64,000 nucleotides of DNA from 40CM-2-70-7 sp035631315 (GCA_035631315.1 DASQIZ010000107.1:106240-170239); one strand, 5' to 3'; shown: positions 14,347 to 23,414, numbered from the stretch's first letter. A program made the numbers and translations. The notes: a model not told the origin generated them from the sequence alone.

Positions 14347-15210
14347 ATGCCGGAACCCCTGTTGTGGCAAGGGCTGGTGTTGATCGGTGTCGGCACGCTG
14401 GCCGGCGGGATCACCTCGAGCGTGAACGTCTGGCTCCTCTTTCACCCGAAAGCGCCGCGCCGCCTGGGCCCGTTCACCCTGCAGGGGGCCATCCCGAAGT
14501 ACCAGGCGCGCATCGCCCAATCCGTCGAGCGGTGGGTGACCGAAGGGCTGGCGTCTCAGACGCTGGAGGCAGGGGCCCGCCACTTCATTGCGTCCCAACG
14601 AGATGCCCTCCTGCACGACGAGCGGCCGCTCCTCGAGCGGCTGCCCCGCGGCCTCCTCGCCGCGGTCGAACAGGGGATCACGGACTATCTGCCCGTGGCG
14701 GTCGAGCAGTTCGGCTCCACGCTCGAAGACCCCGAGCCCAGAGCCCGCATCACGGAGGCTCTGACCGGCGTTCTCGACCAGGCCGTGGCGAACCTCAAGG
14801 CCCATGAGCGCCTCGTGGCCAAACTCGTCGTCACGCCCGACCGCGTGGACCGGATGGTCGCCGAGCTGTCCCTTGTGTTCGAGTCGCCCGCGTTCAAGGC
14901 GCGTCTGGCGCAAATGGTGAACGACGCGGTGATCCGCTTTCTCCGGACGCCGATCGCTGAGCGCTTGTGGACGCTCGGCCCGGACCGTCTCGATGGACTG
15001 GAACACGCCGCATCCGACTACGTCGTCGCCGCCCTGAAAGCTCCCGAAACCGCGGACTGGGCTTCGGCGCGCGCGCGCGATGCGGTGGAGGCGCTCCGCG
15101 ACTACCCGATCGGGCTGCCGCGGTCGCTCAAGCGAAGTGTGGCGCTGGGATTCGGACTGGGAGCGCTGTTCGGCGCCCTGGGGTGGGGAGTGATGCTACT
15201 GCTGAGCTGA
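14347..15210 (+). CDS. DUF445 family membrane-associated protein
   Basis: The 287-residue protein has an N-terminal membrane segment (about 5-27, VLIGVGTLAGGITSSVNVWL), then LLFHPKAPRRLGPFTLQGAIPKYQARIAQS, close to the conserved 'N-x-x-x-x-x-(L/M)-x-F-x-P ... G-x-(I/L)-P' opening of DUF445/YheB-like proteins. A long helical middle and a C-terminal membrane segment (about 265-286, GFGLGALFGALGWGVMLLL) follow. The function of the family is not known; a membrane-contact or structural role has been suggested for relatives. It is divergent from ffh and its end overlaps the convergent metallopeptidase gene by 15 bases. Confidence 0.72.
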   Translation: MPEPLLWQGLVLIGVGTLAGGITSSVNVWLLFHPKAPRRLGPFTLQGAIPKYQARIAQSVERWVTEGLASQTLEAGARHFIASQRDALLHDERPLLERLPRGLLAAVEQGITDYLPVAVEQFGSTLEDPEPRARITEALTGVLDQAVANLKAHERLVAKLVVTPDRVDRMVAELSLVFESPAFKARLAQMVNDAVIRFLRTPIAERLWTLGPDRLDGLEHAASDYVVAALKAPETADWASARARDAVEALRDYPIGLPRSLKRSVALGFGLGALFGALGWGVMLLLS

Positions 15211-16401
15211 GATGTGCGCCGCCGGAAGCTGTTTCCATCCTGTCCACCCCGCCGGTGCATCGATCACCGCCGTCGCAGGCTTGCCGTCGAGTGACACCTT
15301 GTCCACGCGCCACGTACGGCCCGGATCGACTCGCCGCGCCCATCCCCTCGTGAGCGAAGCCGCGAAGGCATTGGCCGCCTGCTGATCCCGCCAGACGACA
15401 TACCAGACCAGCGCATTCCCGTGCGCGCCGAATACGGCGTACCGGTCCCCCGCCCACCCGCTCGCCAGCTGCGCGGCCAGGTCCGCGGACCCCAACGCCT
15501 GCTGGAGAACGAGGCGGGTTTCGAACTCGCCCAGGTCATCGGTCAGGTCGGGGCGCTCGGCCCCCTGATCGAACACAATCCGGACCGGGAGGTCGTGCGC
15601 CGCGAACCGGTCGGGATGGAGGATCTGCGACGTCGACACCGGCATCAGCTTCCCGTACGGCTGCTCACCGGGATGCTGGGCCATGAACCATTTCACGAAG
15701 TCGCCGCCGGCGAGGTACGGAAAGATGAGGGTCTGCTTCACCCACAGGGGCGCGTTGGAGAAGTTCGGAAACTGCTCCTGCTGCATCTGAATCGCCCCGC
15801 CCATGTCCCAGAGAGACGGCAGGTTCTCGATCTTCTGCTCCGGCATCAGTACGCGGATCTGCCCGAGCGTCGCCTGACCTTCGAAGATCGCCTGCGCGGC
15901 GTTGCGACGGTCGTTCTGGTAGCGCTGGTGGATGACGGAATCGATGGGAGAGTATTGGTCCTGTAGTGCGTGCACCAGCTCGTGCGAAATCACCGTCGTC
16001 CTGAGCGTCGCGGTGTCGGCATCCGTCGGAATGAACAGCGCCCCCGAGTCGGGATCGTAGTACCCTGCCACTTGTTCGGTCAGCACGTTTACCAGCAGGC
16101 GATGCAAGTCCATGCTGTCGGGAATCAGGCCGAGGTGCTTGTAGGCTGCTTCGTAGCTCGCGAATTCGGCGGGCGGGAGGTCCTCGTCCAGCTTGTGGAG
16201 CACGTAGGTCCGGATCTGGTCCCGGGTCCGGATCTCCACCCCCGGCTCCCGCTTGAACTTGAGGCCCACAGCGGCCTCCACGGCAGGCATCGTCTGACGT
16301 ACCAGATCGCGCACGGCCGTCTGCGTCTGCACAGCTTGGGCCCGTTGCCGGCACGCCACGAGGGCAACGAGTGCCGCGGCTACGGGAGCGACGCGCATCA
16401 T
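15196..16401 (-). CDS. zinc-metallopeptidase-like lipoprotein (HExxH)
   Basis: The product of about 401 residues begins with a lipoprotein signal (ALVALVAC). The zinc-protease motif HELVHALQDQ lies near residue 143, following VISHELVH. The rest has no tight resemblance to a family I can name, though the HExxH-ALQDQ wording is typical of a set of bacterial secreted DUF-type metallopeptidases. ATG 16401 overlaps the stop of the upstream ATPase gene as ATGA, so I prefer it to ATG 16410. A link to the AAA+ ATPase is suggested only by this coupling. A later acidic or histidine third ligand could not be fixed by eye. Confidence 0.65.
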   Translation of the reverse strand: MMRVAPVAAALVALVACRQRAQAVQTQTAVRDLVRQTMPAVEAAVGLKFKREPGVEIRTRDQIRTYVLHKLDEDLPPAEFASYEAAYKHLGLIPDSMDLHRLLVNVLTEQVAGYYDPDSGALFIPTDADTATLRTTVISHELVHALQDQYSPIDSVIHQRYQNDRRNAAQAIFEGQATLGQIRVLMPEQKIENLPSLWDMGGAIQMQQEQFPNFSNAPLWVKQTLIFPYLAGGDFVKWFMAQHPGEQPYGKLMPVSTSQILHPDRFAAHDLPVRIVFDQGAERPDLTDDLGEFETRLVLQQALGSADLAAQLASGWAGDRYAVFGAHGNALVWYVVWRDQQAANAFAASLTRGWARRVDPGRTWRVDKVSLDGKPATAVIDAPAGWTGWKQLPAAHISAQQ

Positions 16402-17525
16402 CCTGCCCACTCGATGTCTTTCCCCACGGAGGCGCTCACCACCCGGGCGATCTCGCGCCCGGTCACCACCAACCCTTGCGACTCGAGCTCCGCCCGCAAC
16501 AGCCGGTCCAGCTCGCCACGGCGGTCCCCGAGAGTCTGAGAGGCCCGCGGGGCCGGCGCCGCCGGGGACGATGCCCGGTCGCCCGACAGCATGCGGTCCA
16601 GCTCGGCCCCGATCCGCTCGAGCATCGGCACGATTTCGGCGGCGAGGTCGGCGGCCGGCTCTCCGGCAGGATCCTCCGCACTGCCGCGACGGATCGCCTT
16701 CTCCACCTGCCGGCGTTCACGGATCAACCGTTCGAGCTCCGGAGAAACTTTGGCCGTCGCCTGGGCGTGCGCGCACGCTTCATCCAGGACATCGATGGCC
16801 TTGTCGGGCCGGGCCCGTTCGAGCACGAACTGGTCGGTCAGGACGATCGCGGCCTGGAGGGCGTCGTCCGTAATGGCCACCGCGTGGTGACGCTCGAGGC
16901 GGGGGCGGCGCGCCTGGAGCACTTCCCGCGTCTGGGCCGCGTCCAGCTCTTCGATCGCCACCGGGTGAAAGCGCCGCTCGAGCGCGGGGTCACTCTTGAT
17001 CCAGCGATCGTACTCGGGGGTCGTGGTCGCGCCGATGATCCGGATGTCGCCGCGCACCAGCGCGGGTTTGAGCATGTTGCCCGCGTCCATCGCGGCGCCG
17101 ACGGCCGTCCCCTGCCCCACGAGGTTGTGGAGCTCGTCGACGAAGAGAATGGAATCGGGGTTGGCCGCGAGCGACTCCACCACACGGCGCAGACGGCCTT
17201 CGTATTGCCCACGGAAGCTGGTGTCGGCGAGCAGGGCGACGTGGTCGAGCGCGAGGACTTGTGCGTCCTTCAGGGCCGGGGGCACATCGCCGGCCGCGAT
17301 GCGCTGGGCGAGTCCTTCGACGACGGCGGTCTTGCCGACCCCGGCGCGGCCCACGAGCGCCGGGTTGTTCTTGCCCTGGCGCAGGAGAATATCGATCACG
17401 CGGGCGATCTCGCCGTCCCGGCAGCGCACGGGCTCCAGCTCGCCACGGCGCGCCTGCCGCGTGAGGTCGAGCGCGACCCGTGCCATCACGTCGCCCTCGC
17501 CGAAGAGACTGAAGGGACTGCTCAT
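16398..17525 (-). CDS. single-module Clp-like AAA+ ATPase
   Basis: The 375-residue protein corresponds to the first AAA+ module (D1) of ClpA/ClpB/ClpC. Walker A is GRAGVGKT (about residue 58), followed by GDVPPALKD, SFRGQYEGRLRRVV, Walker B ILFVDELHNL, a sensor-1-like IIGATTTPEYDRW and an arginine-finger-like ERRFHPV. It ends with REIARVVSASVGKDIEWAG, the place where the D1-D2 junction of Clp proteins normally continues into D2. There is no N-terminal Clp repeat and no D2. A stand-alone chaperone-like unfoldase role is possible. It is coupled to the peptidase lipoprotein gene downstream and follows pilD closely. Confidence 0.82.
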   Translation of the reverse strand: MSSPFSLFGEGDVMARVALDLTRQARRGELEPVRCRDGEIARVIDILLRQGKNNPALVGRAGVGKTAVVEGLAQRIAAGDVPPALKDAQVLALDHVALLADTSFRGQYEGRLRRVVESLAANPDSILFVDELHNLVGQGTAVGAAMDAGNMLKPALVRGDIRIIGATTTPEYDRWIKSDPALERRFHPVAIEELDAAQTREVLQARRPRLERHHAVAITDDALQAAIVLTDQFVLERARPDKAIDVLDEACAHAQATAKVSPELERLIRERRQVEKAIRRGSAEDPAGEPAADLAAEIVPMLERIGAELDRMLSGDRASSPAAPAPRASQTLGDRRGELDRLLRAELESQGLVVTGREIARVVSASVGKDIEWAG

Positions 17526-17529
17526 CGGT

Positions 17530-18315
17530 TCACGCGCCGTGCAGGAACAGGACGTACCAGGACAAGATCGAATCCCGGAACAGGAAGGTCACCGCGCCAC
17601 CCACAGCCAGAAATACCCCGAACGGCACCAGTCGCTTCCGGCCCATGAGCTGCAGGGGCAGGAAAATGACCGACCCGGCCAGGGCGCCGAGAAACACCGT
17701 GAGGAGTATCCCGCGCCATCCGACGAACGCGCCGATCATCGCCAGCATCTTCACGTCGCCCCACCCCATCGCCTCCTGCTTCAAGACGTAACTGCCCACC
17801 GTGCGGACCACCCAGAGGAGCGCCCATCCCGCGGCCGCGCCGATCAGGGCATCGAGGAGCCCGGTGGCACCACCGAACAGCGCCAGGCCGAGCCCCACCA
17901 CCAATCCTCCATACGAGAGTTCGTCGGGAATGATGTAGTGGCGGGCGTCGATGATCGCGATGCCGAGCAGGATGGTTCCCAGGATGCAACCATCGATCAT
18001 GCGCGGGGTGGGTCCGTATAGCAGCGCACAGGCGAGCCAGAGCAGGCCGACGGCGAGCTCGATGATGATGTACTGGGGCGAGATCGGGTTACCGCACCAC
18101 CGGCACCTCCCCCGGAGCACGAGCCAGGAGATGACCGGGATGTTGTCGTACCAGGCGATTTCCTTGTGACATTTCGGGCATGAGGAGGGTGGGCGGATCA
18201 GCGAGCGGGCCTTCGGGTCCTCATTCGGGAGCCTGACGATGCAGACGTTCAGGAAGCTCCCGAACACCAGCCCGAACAGGGTCGCGACGACCAGGAAGAA
18301 GACTTCAACGCCCAC
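17530..18315 (-). CDS. pilD: prepilin peptidase / N-methyltransferase (type IV)
   Basis: This bifunctional inner-membrane aspartic protease cleaves prepilin leaders and methylates the new N terminus. The 261-residue protein has the GSFLNVCIVRLP opening, a zinc-type pair of CxxC motifs (CPKCHKEIAW ... CRWC at about 45-75), and the aspartate motifs DARHYIIPDELS and GWGDVKM (GxGD). At least six hydrophobic segments follow. I chose GTG 18315, which overlaps the end of the SpoU methyltransferase gene by 11 bases. No pilin genes are in the window, so its substrates lie elsewhere (type IV pili or type II secretion). Confidence 0.93.
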   Translation of the reverse strand: MGVEVFFLVVATLFGLVFGSFLNVCIVRLPNEDPKARSLIRPPSSCPKCHKEIAWYDNIPVISWLVLRGRCRWCGNPISPQYIIIELAVGLLWLACALLYGPTPRMIDGCILGTILLGIAIIDARHYIIPDELSYGGLVVGLGLALFGGATGLLDALIGAAAGWALLWVVRTVGSYVLKQEAMGWGDVKMLAMIGAFVGWRGILLTVFLGALAGSVIFLPLQLMGRKRLVPFGVFLAVGGAVTFLFRDSILSWYVLFLHGA

Positions 18316-19006
18316 GCAGTACCTCGTAGAGGAGAATCCCCGCCGCCACACCGACATTGAGGGACTCAGCGCCGCCCGCCATCGGAATCGCCACCCGCTG
18401 TGCCGCCACGGCGTTCAGTGCCGGTCTGATGCCGGCGCCTTCGTTCCCGACGATGACGCCCACCGGCCCCGCGCCACGTTTGATCCGTCCGATCGGCATC
18501 CCATCGGCCGCGGTGGCCCACAGCGTCACATCCTTGGCCTTGGCCCAGGTGATGAACGCCGCATCATCGAGGGACACGACCGGGTGCCGGAAGTTCGCCC
18601 CCATCGCCGCGCGGAGGGTCTTGGGTCCCAGGATGTCCGCCGTTCCCCGCAGGGCGATGGTGCCCGTCGCCCCAAGTCCATGCGCGGTCCGGAGGAGCGT
18701 GCCGACGTTGCCGGGGTCCTGCACGCCGTCGATCACCTGCACGGCGCCGGTGGCGTCGAGCTTCAGGTCGTCGACGGTCCAGCGGCGCGGCTCGATCACC
18801 GCGACGATGCCCTGCGGCGTGTCGGTGTCGGCGAGGGGCGCGAAGACCCGGGCCGAGACCGCTTCGATGGGCACGGCGTGCTTCTCGAGGTCTTCGCGCA
18901 GCGATGCGCCGCGCGCGGTCCGCTCGAGATCGGCGGCGATCACGGCGCCCTTGATGGGTACGCCCGCCGCGAGCGCCTCCTCGAGCAGGCGTACGCCCTC
19001 CACCAA
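18305..19006 (-). CDS. TrmH/SpoU-family RNA 2'-O-methyltransferase
   Basis: The knotted SAM-binding core is clear: QVIDGVQDPGNVGTLLRTAHGLGATG, then GVIVGNEGAGIRPALN and VAIPMAGGAESLNVGVAAGILLYE. This is the RlmB/TsnR-like branch that methylates rRNA or tRNA ribose. The N-terminal L30e-like substrate-binding domain precedes it (VEGVRLLEEALAAG). TTG 19006 is the first standard start. However, family-like residues continue upstream (QSLIRDLQRRKARGRRGLAL) as far as about 19078, where only ATA 19078 or CTG 19066 could initiate before an in-frame stop. The true start may thus be non-canonical. The exact target nucleotide cannot be told. Confidence 0.85.
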   Translation of the reverse strand: MVEGVRLLEEALAAGVPIKGAVIAADLERTARGASLREDLEKHAVPIEAVSARVFAPLADTDTPQGIVAVIEPRRWTVDDLKLDATGAVQVIDGVQDPGNVGTLLRTAHGLGATGTIALRGTADILGPKTLRAAMGANFRHPVVSLDDAAFITWAKAKDVTLWATAADGMPIGRIKRGAGPVGVIVGNEGAGIRPALNAVAAQRVAIPMAGGAESLNVGVAAGILLYEVLRGR

Positions 19007-19144
19007 TGCCAGCCCGCGACGCCCCCGCGCCTTGCGCCGTTGGAGATCGCGGATGAGGGACTGCAGATTAGTGGCTATGGGTCTCCCTGTGCTTCATAAC
19101 ATCGCCGCCCGAGTCCCTTTCGCCAAGCGCGGACGGCCCGGGCC

Positions 19145-19960
19145 ATGAGAATCGCCCTCACGGTCGCCGGTTCTGATTCGGGAGGCGGGGCCGGGATTCA
19201 GGCGGACCTCAAGACCTTCCATCAGTTCGGGGTGTTCGGGACGAGCGTCATCGCCGCCGTTACGGCTCAGAACACGAGGGGGGTGGTCGCCTGGGAACCG
19301 GTGAGCCAGGCCCTGATCGCCCGGCAGCTCGACGCACTCATCGCCGACCTCCCGCCCGATGGGCTGAAGAGCGGCATGCTCGGGTCCCGTGCCGGCGTCG
19401 AGACGGTCGCCGCGGCGCTCCAACGCGTGCCCACCAAACCCTACGTGCTGGACCCCGTGTTGGTCGCGACCTCGGGTCACGCGCTCGCGGACGCCTCGGC
19501 GTCATCCGCGATCGCCGAGCAGCTGGTGCCGCTCGCGACACTGGTCACGCCGAACCTCGACGAAGCCGAGCGCCTGACGGGACTCGAAGTGCGAAACGCC
19601 GAGCAGATGGAGCTGGCCGGGCGAGCCCTGCTGAAGCGCGGTGCCGCGGCCGCGCTCATCAAGGGTGGCCACCTCGCCGGCGACGCCGTGATCGATGTGC
19701 TGGTGAGGCCGGAGGGCATTCGGCGCTTTCTCCACCCGCGGCTCGCCTCGACTTCGACGCACGGGACCGGATGCACGCTCTCAGCCGCCATCACCGCCGG
19801 ACTCGCGTTGGGCCGGAATCTCGAGCGCGCAGTCGAGGACGGCGTTGACTTCGTGCAACGCGCCATCGCCGCCGCACCGGAGTTTGGGAGCGGCAAAGGG
19901 CCACTCAATCACTTCGTGCCGGTGCGGAGGGGCCCGCCTTCAGATTTGTTAGACGGGTAG
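19145..19960 (+). CDS. thiD: hydroxymethylpyrimidine / phosphomethylpyrimidine kinase
   Basis: ThiD phosphorylates HMP and HMP-P in thiamine synthesis. The 271-residue protein has the family opening AGSDSGGGAGIQADLKTF, then AAVTAQNTRGV, LKSGMLGS, VLDPVLVATSGH, VTPNLDEAERL and the ribokinase-type anion-hole motif TSTHGTGCTLSAAI. Length is normal. It stands alone on the plus strand; no other thi gene is in the window. Its 3' end overlaps the convergent purine nucleoside phosphorylase gene by 12 bases. Confidence 0.95.
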   Translation: MRIALTVAGSDSGGGAGIQADLKTFHQFGVFGTSVIAAVTAQNTRGVVAWEPVSQALIARQLDALIADLPPDGLKSGMLGSRAGVETVAAALQRVPTKPYVLDPVLVATSGHALADASASSAIAEQLVPLATLVTPNLDEAERLTGLEVRNAEQMELAGRALLKRGAAAALIKGGHLAGDAVIDVLVRPEGIRRFLHPRLASTSTHGTGCTLSAAITAGLALGRNLERAVEDGVDFVQRAIAAAPEFGSGKGPLNHFVPVRRGPPSDLLDG

Positions 19961-20770
19961 GTGCTTCAAGACCTTGACGATCACGTCGCCAAGCTTCGCG
20001 CCCATCTTCAGACCGACATCGAGCACTTCCTGGTGCGAGAGGTTCGCGCCCGACAATCCCGCCGCCGGATTCGTGACGATCGAGAATCCCAGACACTTCA
20101 TCCCTCGTGCCCGTGCGACGATCACCTCGGGCACCGTGGACATCCCCACCGCGTCGGCACCCAAATCCCTGAGCATTCGCACTTCGGCCGGCGTCTCGTA
20201 CGACGGTCCGAGCAGTGCGGCGTAGACACCCTCCTCGAGGGGAACCTGGAGCTTCGCCGCGGCCTCCTTCGCCAGTTTCCGAAAACCGGCGTCGTACGCC
20301 TCGGTCATGTCCGGGAAGCGCTCCTCGCCCTCGATCAGCGGGCCGATCAGGGGGTTCCGGAACATCAGGTTGATGTGATCGGAGAGGAGCATCAGTGTGC
20401 CGGCGCCGAAGCCGGGCCTGATGCCGCCCGACGCGTTGGTGACGACCAGGATGTCGATGCCGAGTCGAGCGAACACCCGCACGGGCAGGCCGGCGGTGAT
20501 GGCGTCGTGGCCCTCATAAAGATGAAAGCGGCCCGCCTGCACCAGCACCGAGACCCCGCCGAGGTTGCCGGCCACCAGTTCCCCCTTGTGACCGGCCACG
20601 CCGGGCTCAGGAAATCCTGGAATGTCGGCATAGGAGATTCGCACAGCCCCTTCCACCCGGTCGGCCAGAAAGCCCAGCCCCGAGCCGAGGACGATGGCGA
20701 CCTTCGGTTTGCGGGGCGCGATCCGGCGGGCGACGGCATCGGCCGCCGCCTGGGGTGAAGGCCCGCTCAA
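19949..20770 (-). CDS. purine-nucleoside phosphorylase
   Basis: The enzyme splits inosine or guanosine with phosphate into the base and ribose 1-phosphate. The 273-residue protein has VAIVLGSGLGFLAD, GHKGELVAGNLGGV, QAGRFHLYEGHD, VTNASGGIRPGF, the LMLLSDHINL motif and GMSTVPEVIVARARGM. These are signatures of the trimeric class I PNP/MTAP family. TTG 20770 overlaps the nupC stop as TTGA and adds the expected N-terminal helix, so I chose it. It is the last gene of the nucleotide-salvage operon and would act on nucleosides imported by NupC and deaminated by Add. Confidence 0.92.
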   Translation of the reverse strand: MSGPSPQAAADAVARRIAPRKPKVAIVLGSGLGFLADRVEGAVRISYADIPGFPEPGVAGHKGELVAGNLGGVSVLVQAGRFHLYEGHDAITAGLPVRVFARLGIDILVVTNASGGIRPGFGAGTLMLLSDHINLMFRNPLIGPLIEGEERFPDMTEAYDAGFRKLAKEAAAKLQVPLEEGVYAALLGPSYETPAEVRMLRDLGADAVGMSTVPEVIVARARGMKCLGFSIVTNPAAGLSGANLSHQEVLDVGLKMGAKLGDVIVKVLKHLPV

Positions 20771-22155
20771 AGGAGCATGCCCGCGAGCGTGGCCGACAGG
20801 AAGTTGGCGAGCGTACCCGCCAGCATCGCTCGGAACCCGAGCTTGGCCAGATCGTGCTTCCGGTCCGGTGCCAGGGCCCCAATGCCGCCGATTTGGATTC
20901 CGACCGACGACAGGTTCGCAAACCCGCACAACGCGAAGGTGGCGATGGTGAAGGAGACCGGATCCAACGCGGCCCGCATCGGACCGAGTTGGGAATAGGC
21001 GACGAACTCGTTCAGCACCATGCGGGTGCCCAGGAGCGAGCCGATTGTGCCCGAATCGTGCCACGGGACTCCCATGACCCACGCGATCGGGCGGAAAATC
21101 CAGCCGAGAACGGTCTGCAGGTCGGCCGGAAACCACGGGAGCCAGCCATGGACAGCGCCCATGATCCCGTTGGTCAGGGCTATCAAGGCGATGAAGGAGA
21201 TCAGCATCGCCAACACGTTCAGCATCAAGTGGAGCCCCTCGCCGGTCCCCCGTGAGGCGGCATCGACCAGGTTCACATCCGTGCGCGGGATGTCGACCTT
21301 CACCCCGCCCTGCGTCTCGGGCACCTGCGTTTCGGGCTCGAAAATCTTGGCCATCATGATCGTCCCGGGCGCCGTCATGATGACCGCCGTGAGGAGATGC
21401 CGGGCCTCAATCCCGAACGCGATGTACGCCGCCATGATCGACCCGGAGACGTGGGCCATGCCGGAGGTCATCACCGTCATCAGCTCCGACTGCGTCATCT
21501 TGGGCAGAAATGGCCTGATGGTCAGCGGCGCCTCGGTCTGCCCCATGAAGATCGATGCCGCGACGTTCAGGCTCTCTGCCCCGCTCGCTCCCATGATCCT
21601 GTTCATGGCGACCGCGAACGCCTTCACCACCACTTGCATGATGCCGAGGTAATACATGATCGCGAATAGCGCTGAGACGAAGATGATCGTCGGCAGGATC
21701 TGAAACGCGAAAATCACACCGAGGCTCGAGTGCTGCTTGCCGATTTCGCCGAACACGAATTCGGAACCGGCGTAGGAGAAATTCAGGAGCTTGGTCGCCA
21801 TCTGCCCCAACCACGCGAACGCCTCCCGGCCCCAGGAGACCCGAAGGACGAATACGGCAAACGCGAACTGCAGTCCGAGTCCCCACCCCACCACGCGCAA
21901 GCTGATCGCGCGCCGATTCCGCGAGAGGGCGAAGCCGATCCCGAGAATCACCGCCATCCCGATGAGACCGGTAAGCCGCTGTGGGATGGTCCGGGGCGTC
22001 GCCTGCACCGTGTCCGCGGGCGCGGCTGCGGCCGTCGCCTGGGGTGCGGCGACCTGCGCCTTCATGGCACCCCAGACGAACTGCGGCCCTTTGAACACCG
22101 CGAGTGAAACGAGAAACGTCACCGCGAACGACATCAGGACGCGTCGCCAGGTCAA
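20767..22155 (-). CDS. nupC: concentrative nucleoside transporter (NupC family)
   Basis: The 462-residue membrane protein carries the CNT family landmarks: FVFGEIG near the middle, a GQTEAPLTIRPFLPKMTQSEL segment (conserved Q-T-E), SGSIMAAYIAFGI and the C-terminal LRMVLNEFVAY-type segment (here GTRMVLNEFVAYSQ), then GFANLSSVGIQIGGIGALAP. It has eight or more membrane segments plus an extra N-terminal hydrophobic stretch with an Ala-rich linker. CNT proteins import nucleosides with sodium or protons. It is coupled to add upstream and pnp downstream by overlapping codons. Confidence 0.94.
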   Translation of the reverse strand: MTWRRVLMSFAVTFLVSLAVFKGPQFVWGAMKAQVAAPQATAAAAPADTVQATPRTIPQRLTGLIGMAVILGIGFALSRNRRAISLRVVGWGLGLQFAFAVFVLRVSWGREAFAWLGQMATKLLNFSYAGSEFVFGEIGKQHSSLGVIFAFQILPTIIFVSALFAIMYYLGIMQVVVKAFAVAMNRIMGASGAESLNVAASIFMGQTEAPLTIRPFLPKMTQSELMTVMTSGMAHVSGSIMAAYIAFGIEARHLLTAVIMTAPGTIMMAKIFEPETQVPETQGGVKVDIPRTDVNLVDAASRGTGEGLHLMLNVLAMLISFIALIALTNGIMGAVHGWLPWFPADLQTVLGWIFRPIAWVMGVPWHDSGTIGSLLGTRMVLNEFVAYSQLGPMRAALDPVSFTIATFALCGFANLSSVGIQIGGIGALAPDRKHDLAKLGFRAMLAGTLANFLSATLAGMLL

Positions 22156-23414
22156 AGAGCCTCCAGGTCGCTTTGGATGCGCGCCACCAGGGCGACGCGC
22201 TCGGAGTCGGGGAGAAAGGCGCTCTCACAGCCATTCAGCACCACCCGCGCCAGATCGGCCTTCGTGAAGCCCAGCGCGGTGTGGGCCAGATGATACTCGT
22301 CGGTCAGCGTGATGCCATCCATCAGCCGGCCATCGGTGTTCAACGTGACCCGGACACGCTGCGCCAGATACGTCCGCGCCGGGTGCGCCGCCAGCGTCTC
22401 GACCGTATGGGTGTGCAGGTTCGACGTCACGCACATCTCGAGCGGAATCTGTTTTTCGACCACTTCGGCGAGCAGTTCCGCATCCTCGCCCACGCGGGTG
22501 CCATGCCCGATGCGGGTCGCACCGCACACGTGGATCGCCTCGCGTACGGAGTCCGCCCCGGCGCCCTCCCCCGCGTGACAGGTGCAGAACATCCCATGCC
22601 CCGCCGCGTACTCGAACGCGGCCCGGTGCTCCCGCGCCGGATGGTCCCGTTCGGCACCCGCGAGATCGTAGGCCACCACGCCGGCACTTCGGTACTCCAC
22701 TGCCGCCTTCGCCAGCTCGAGTGACTCCGCCGGGGCCCGGGTACGAATCCCGCAGACGATCACGCCGACCTTGGTGCCCGTCTCGGCCATTCCGCGTTGG
22801 AAGCCCCGCAGCGGCGCCTCGATCGCTTCCGTCATCGTCAGCGCGGGCCGGTGCAGCAGCGGCGAGTACCGCACTTCGACATACCGCACGTTCTCGGCGG
22901 CGACGTCCGCCACGAACTCGTACGCGATGCGCTCGAGGGCCTCAGGCGTCTGCATCACGGAGAGCGTGGTGCCGTAGGAGACGAGGTACTCCTCGAGATT
23001 CCGGGCGCCTTTGACCGAGAGTTTGGCAGCGAGGGCGCCGGGCGTATCGGCGGGGAGCTTGACGCCCTGCTTGCGCGCCAACTCGAGCATGGTCTCGGGA
23101 CGCAAGCAGCCGTCGAGATGCACGTGGAGCTCGACCTTGGGCCAGCGGTGTAGCATGTCCTTCGACAACATCGCGCCACCGGGACGGGCGGACGCTACCA
23201 CGCGATACACCGCCCCCGCCTCGCCCACGGCATCCTCAGCCGCGACTTGAATGCCACGCGCGTCCGTGACATACGCCTCGCCGGCCGCAAGCTGGTCGGC
23301 GAGCCGCAGGTCGAGCGCCGCCACGGCATCGCGGACCCGGGCGCCCCGCGGCACGGTGACGGGCCGTTCGTTCACGAACGCCCGCAGCGTCGGCGGGGCC
23401 GTCTCGGCCATCAA
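22152..23414 (-). CDS. add: adenosine deaminase with an extra N-terminal domain
   Basis: The catalytic domain begins at about residue 82 (MLSKDMLHRW). It carries the zinc ligands of VELHVHLDGCLRP, the CHAGEGAG motif, TRIGHGTRV and LNTDGRLMDG. The usual second Asp or Asn of NTD(D/N) is Gly here. Adenosine is hydrolysed to inosine and ammonia. Residues 1-80 are not part of the normal enzyme: they read as a compact beta-grasp-like domain (FVNERPVTVPRGARVRDAV, GEAYVTDARG, AGAVYRVV), in some ways like ThiS/MoaD-type domains, though I am not certain. ATG 23414 overlaps the nucleotidase stop as ATGA, which supports translation of the whole fusion. An internal ATG at 23171 could make the catalytic part alone. 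Confidence 0.9.
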   Translation of the reverse strand: MMAETAPPTLRAFVNERPVTVPRGARVRDAVAALDLRLADQLAAGEAYVTDARGIQVAAEDAVGEAGAVYRVVASARPGGAMLSKDMLHRWPKVELHVHLDGCLRPETMLELARKQGVKLPADTPGALAAKLSVKGARNLEEYLVSYGTTLSVMQTPEALERIAYEFVADVAAENVRYVEVRYSPLLHRPALTMTEAIEAPLRGFQRGMAETGTKVGVIVCGIRTRAPAESLELAKAAVEYRSAGVVAYDLAGAERDHPAREHRAAFEYAAGHGMFCTCHAGEGAGADSVREAIHVCGATRIGHGTRVGEDAELLAEVVEKQIPLEMCVTSNLHTHTVETLAAHPARTYLAQRVRVTLNTDGRLMDGITLTDEYHLAHTALGFTKADLARVVLNGCESAFLPDSERVALVARIQSDLEAL

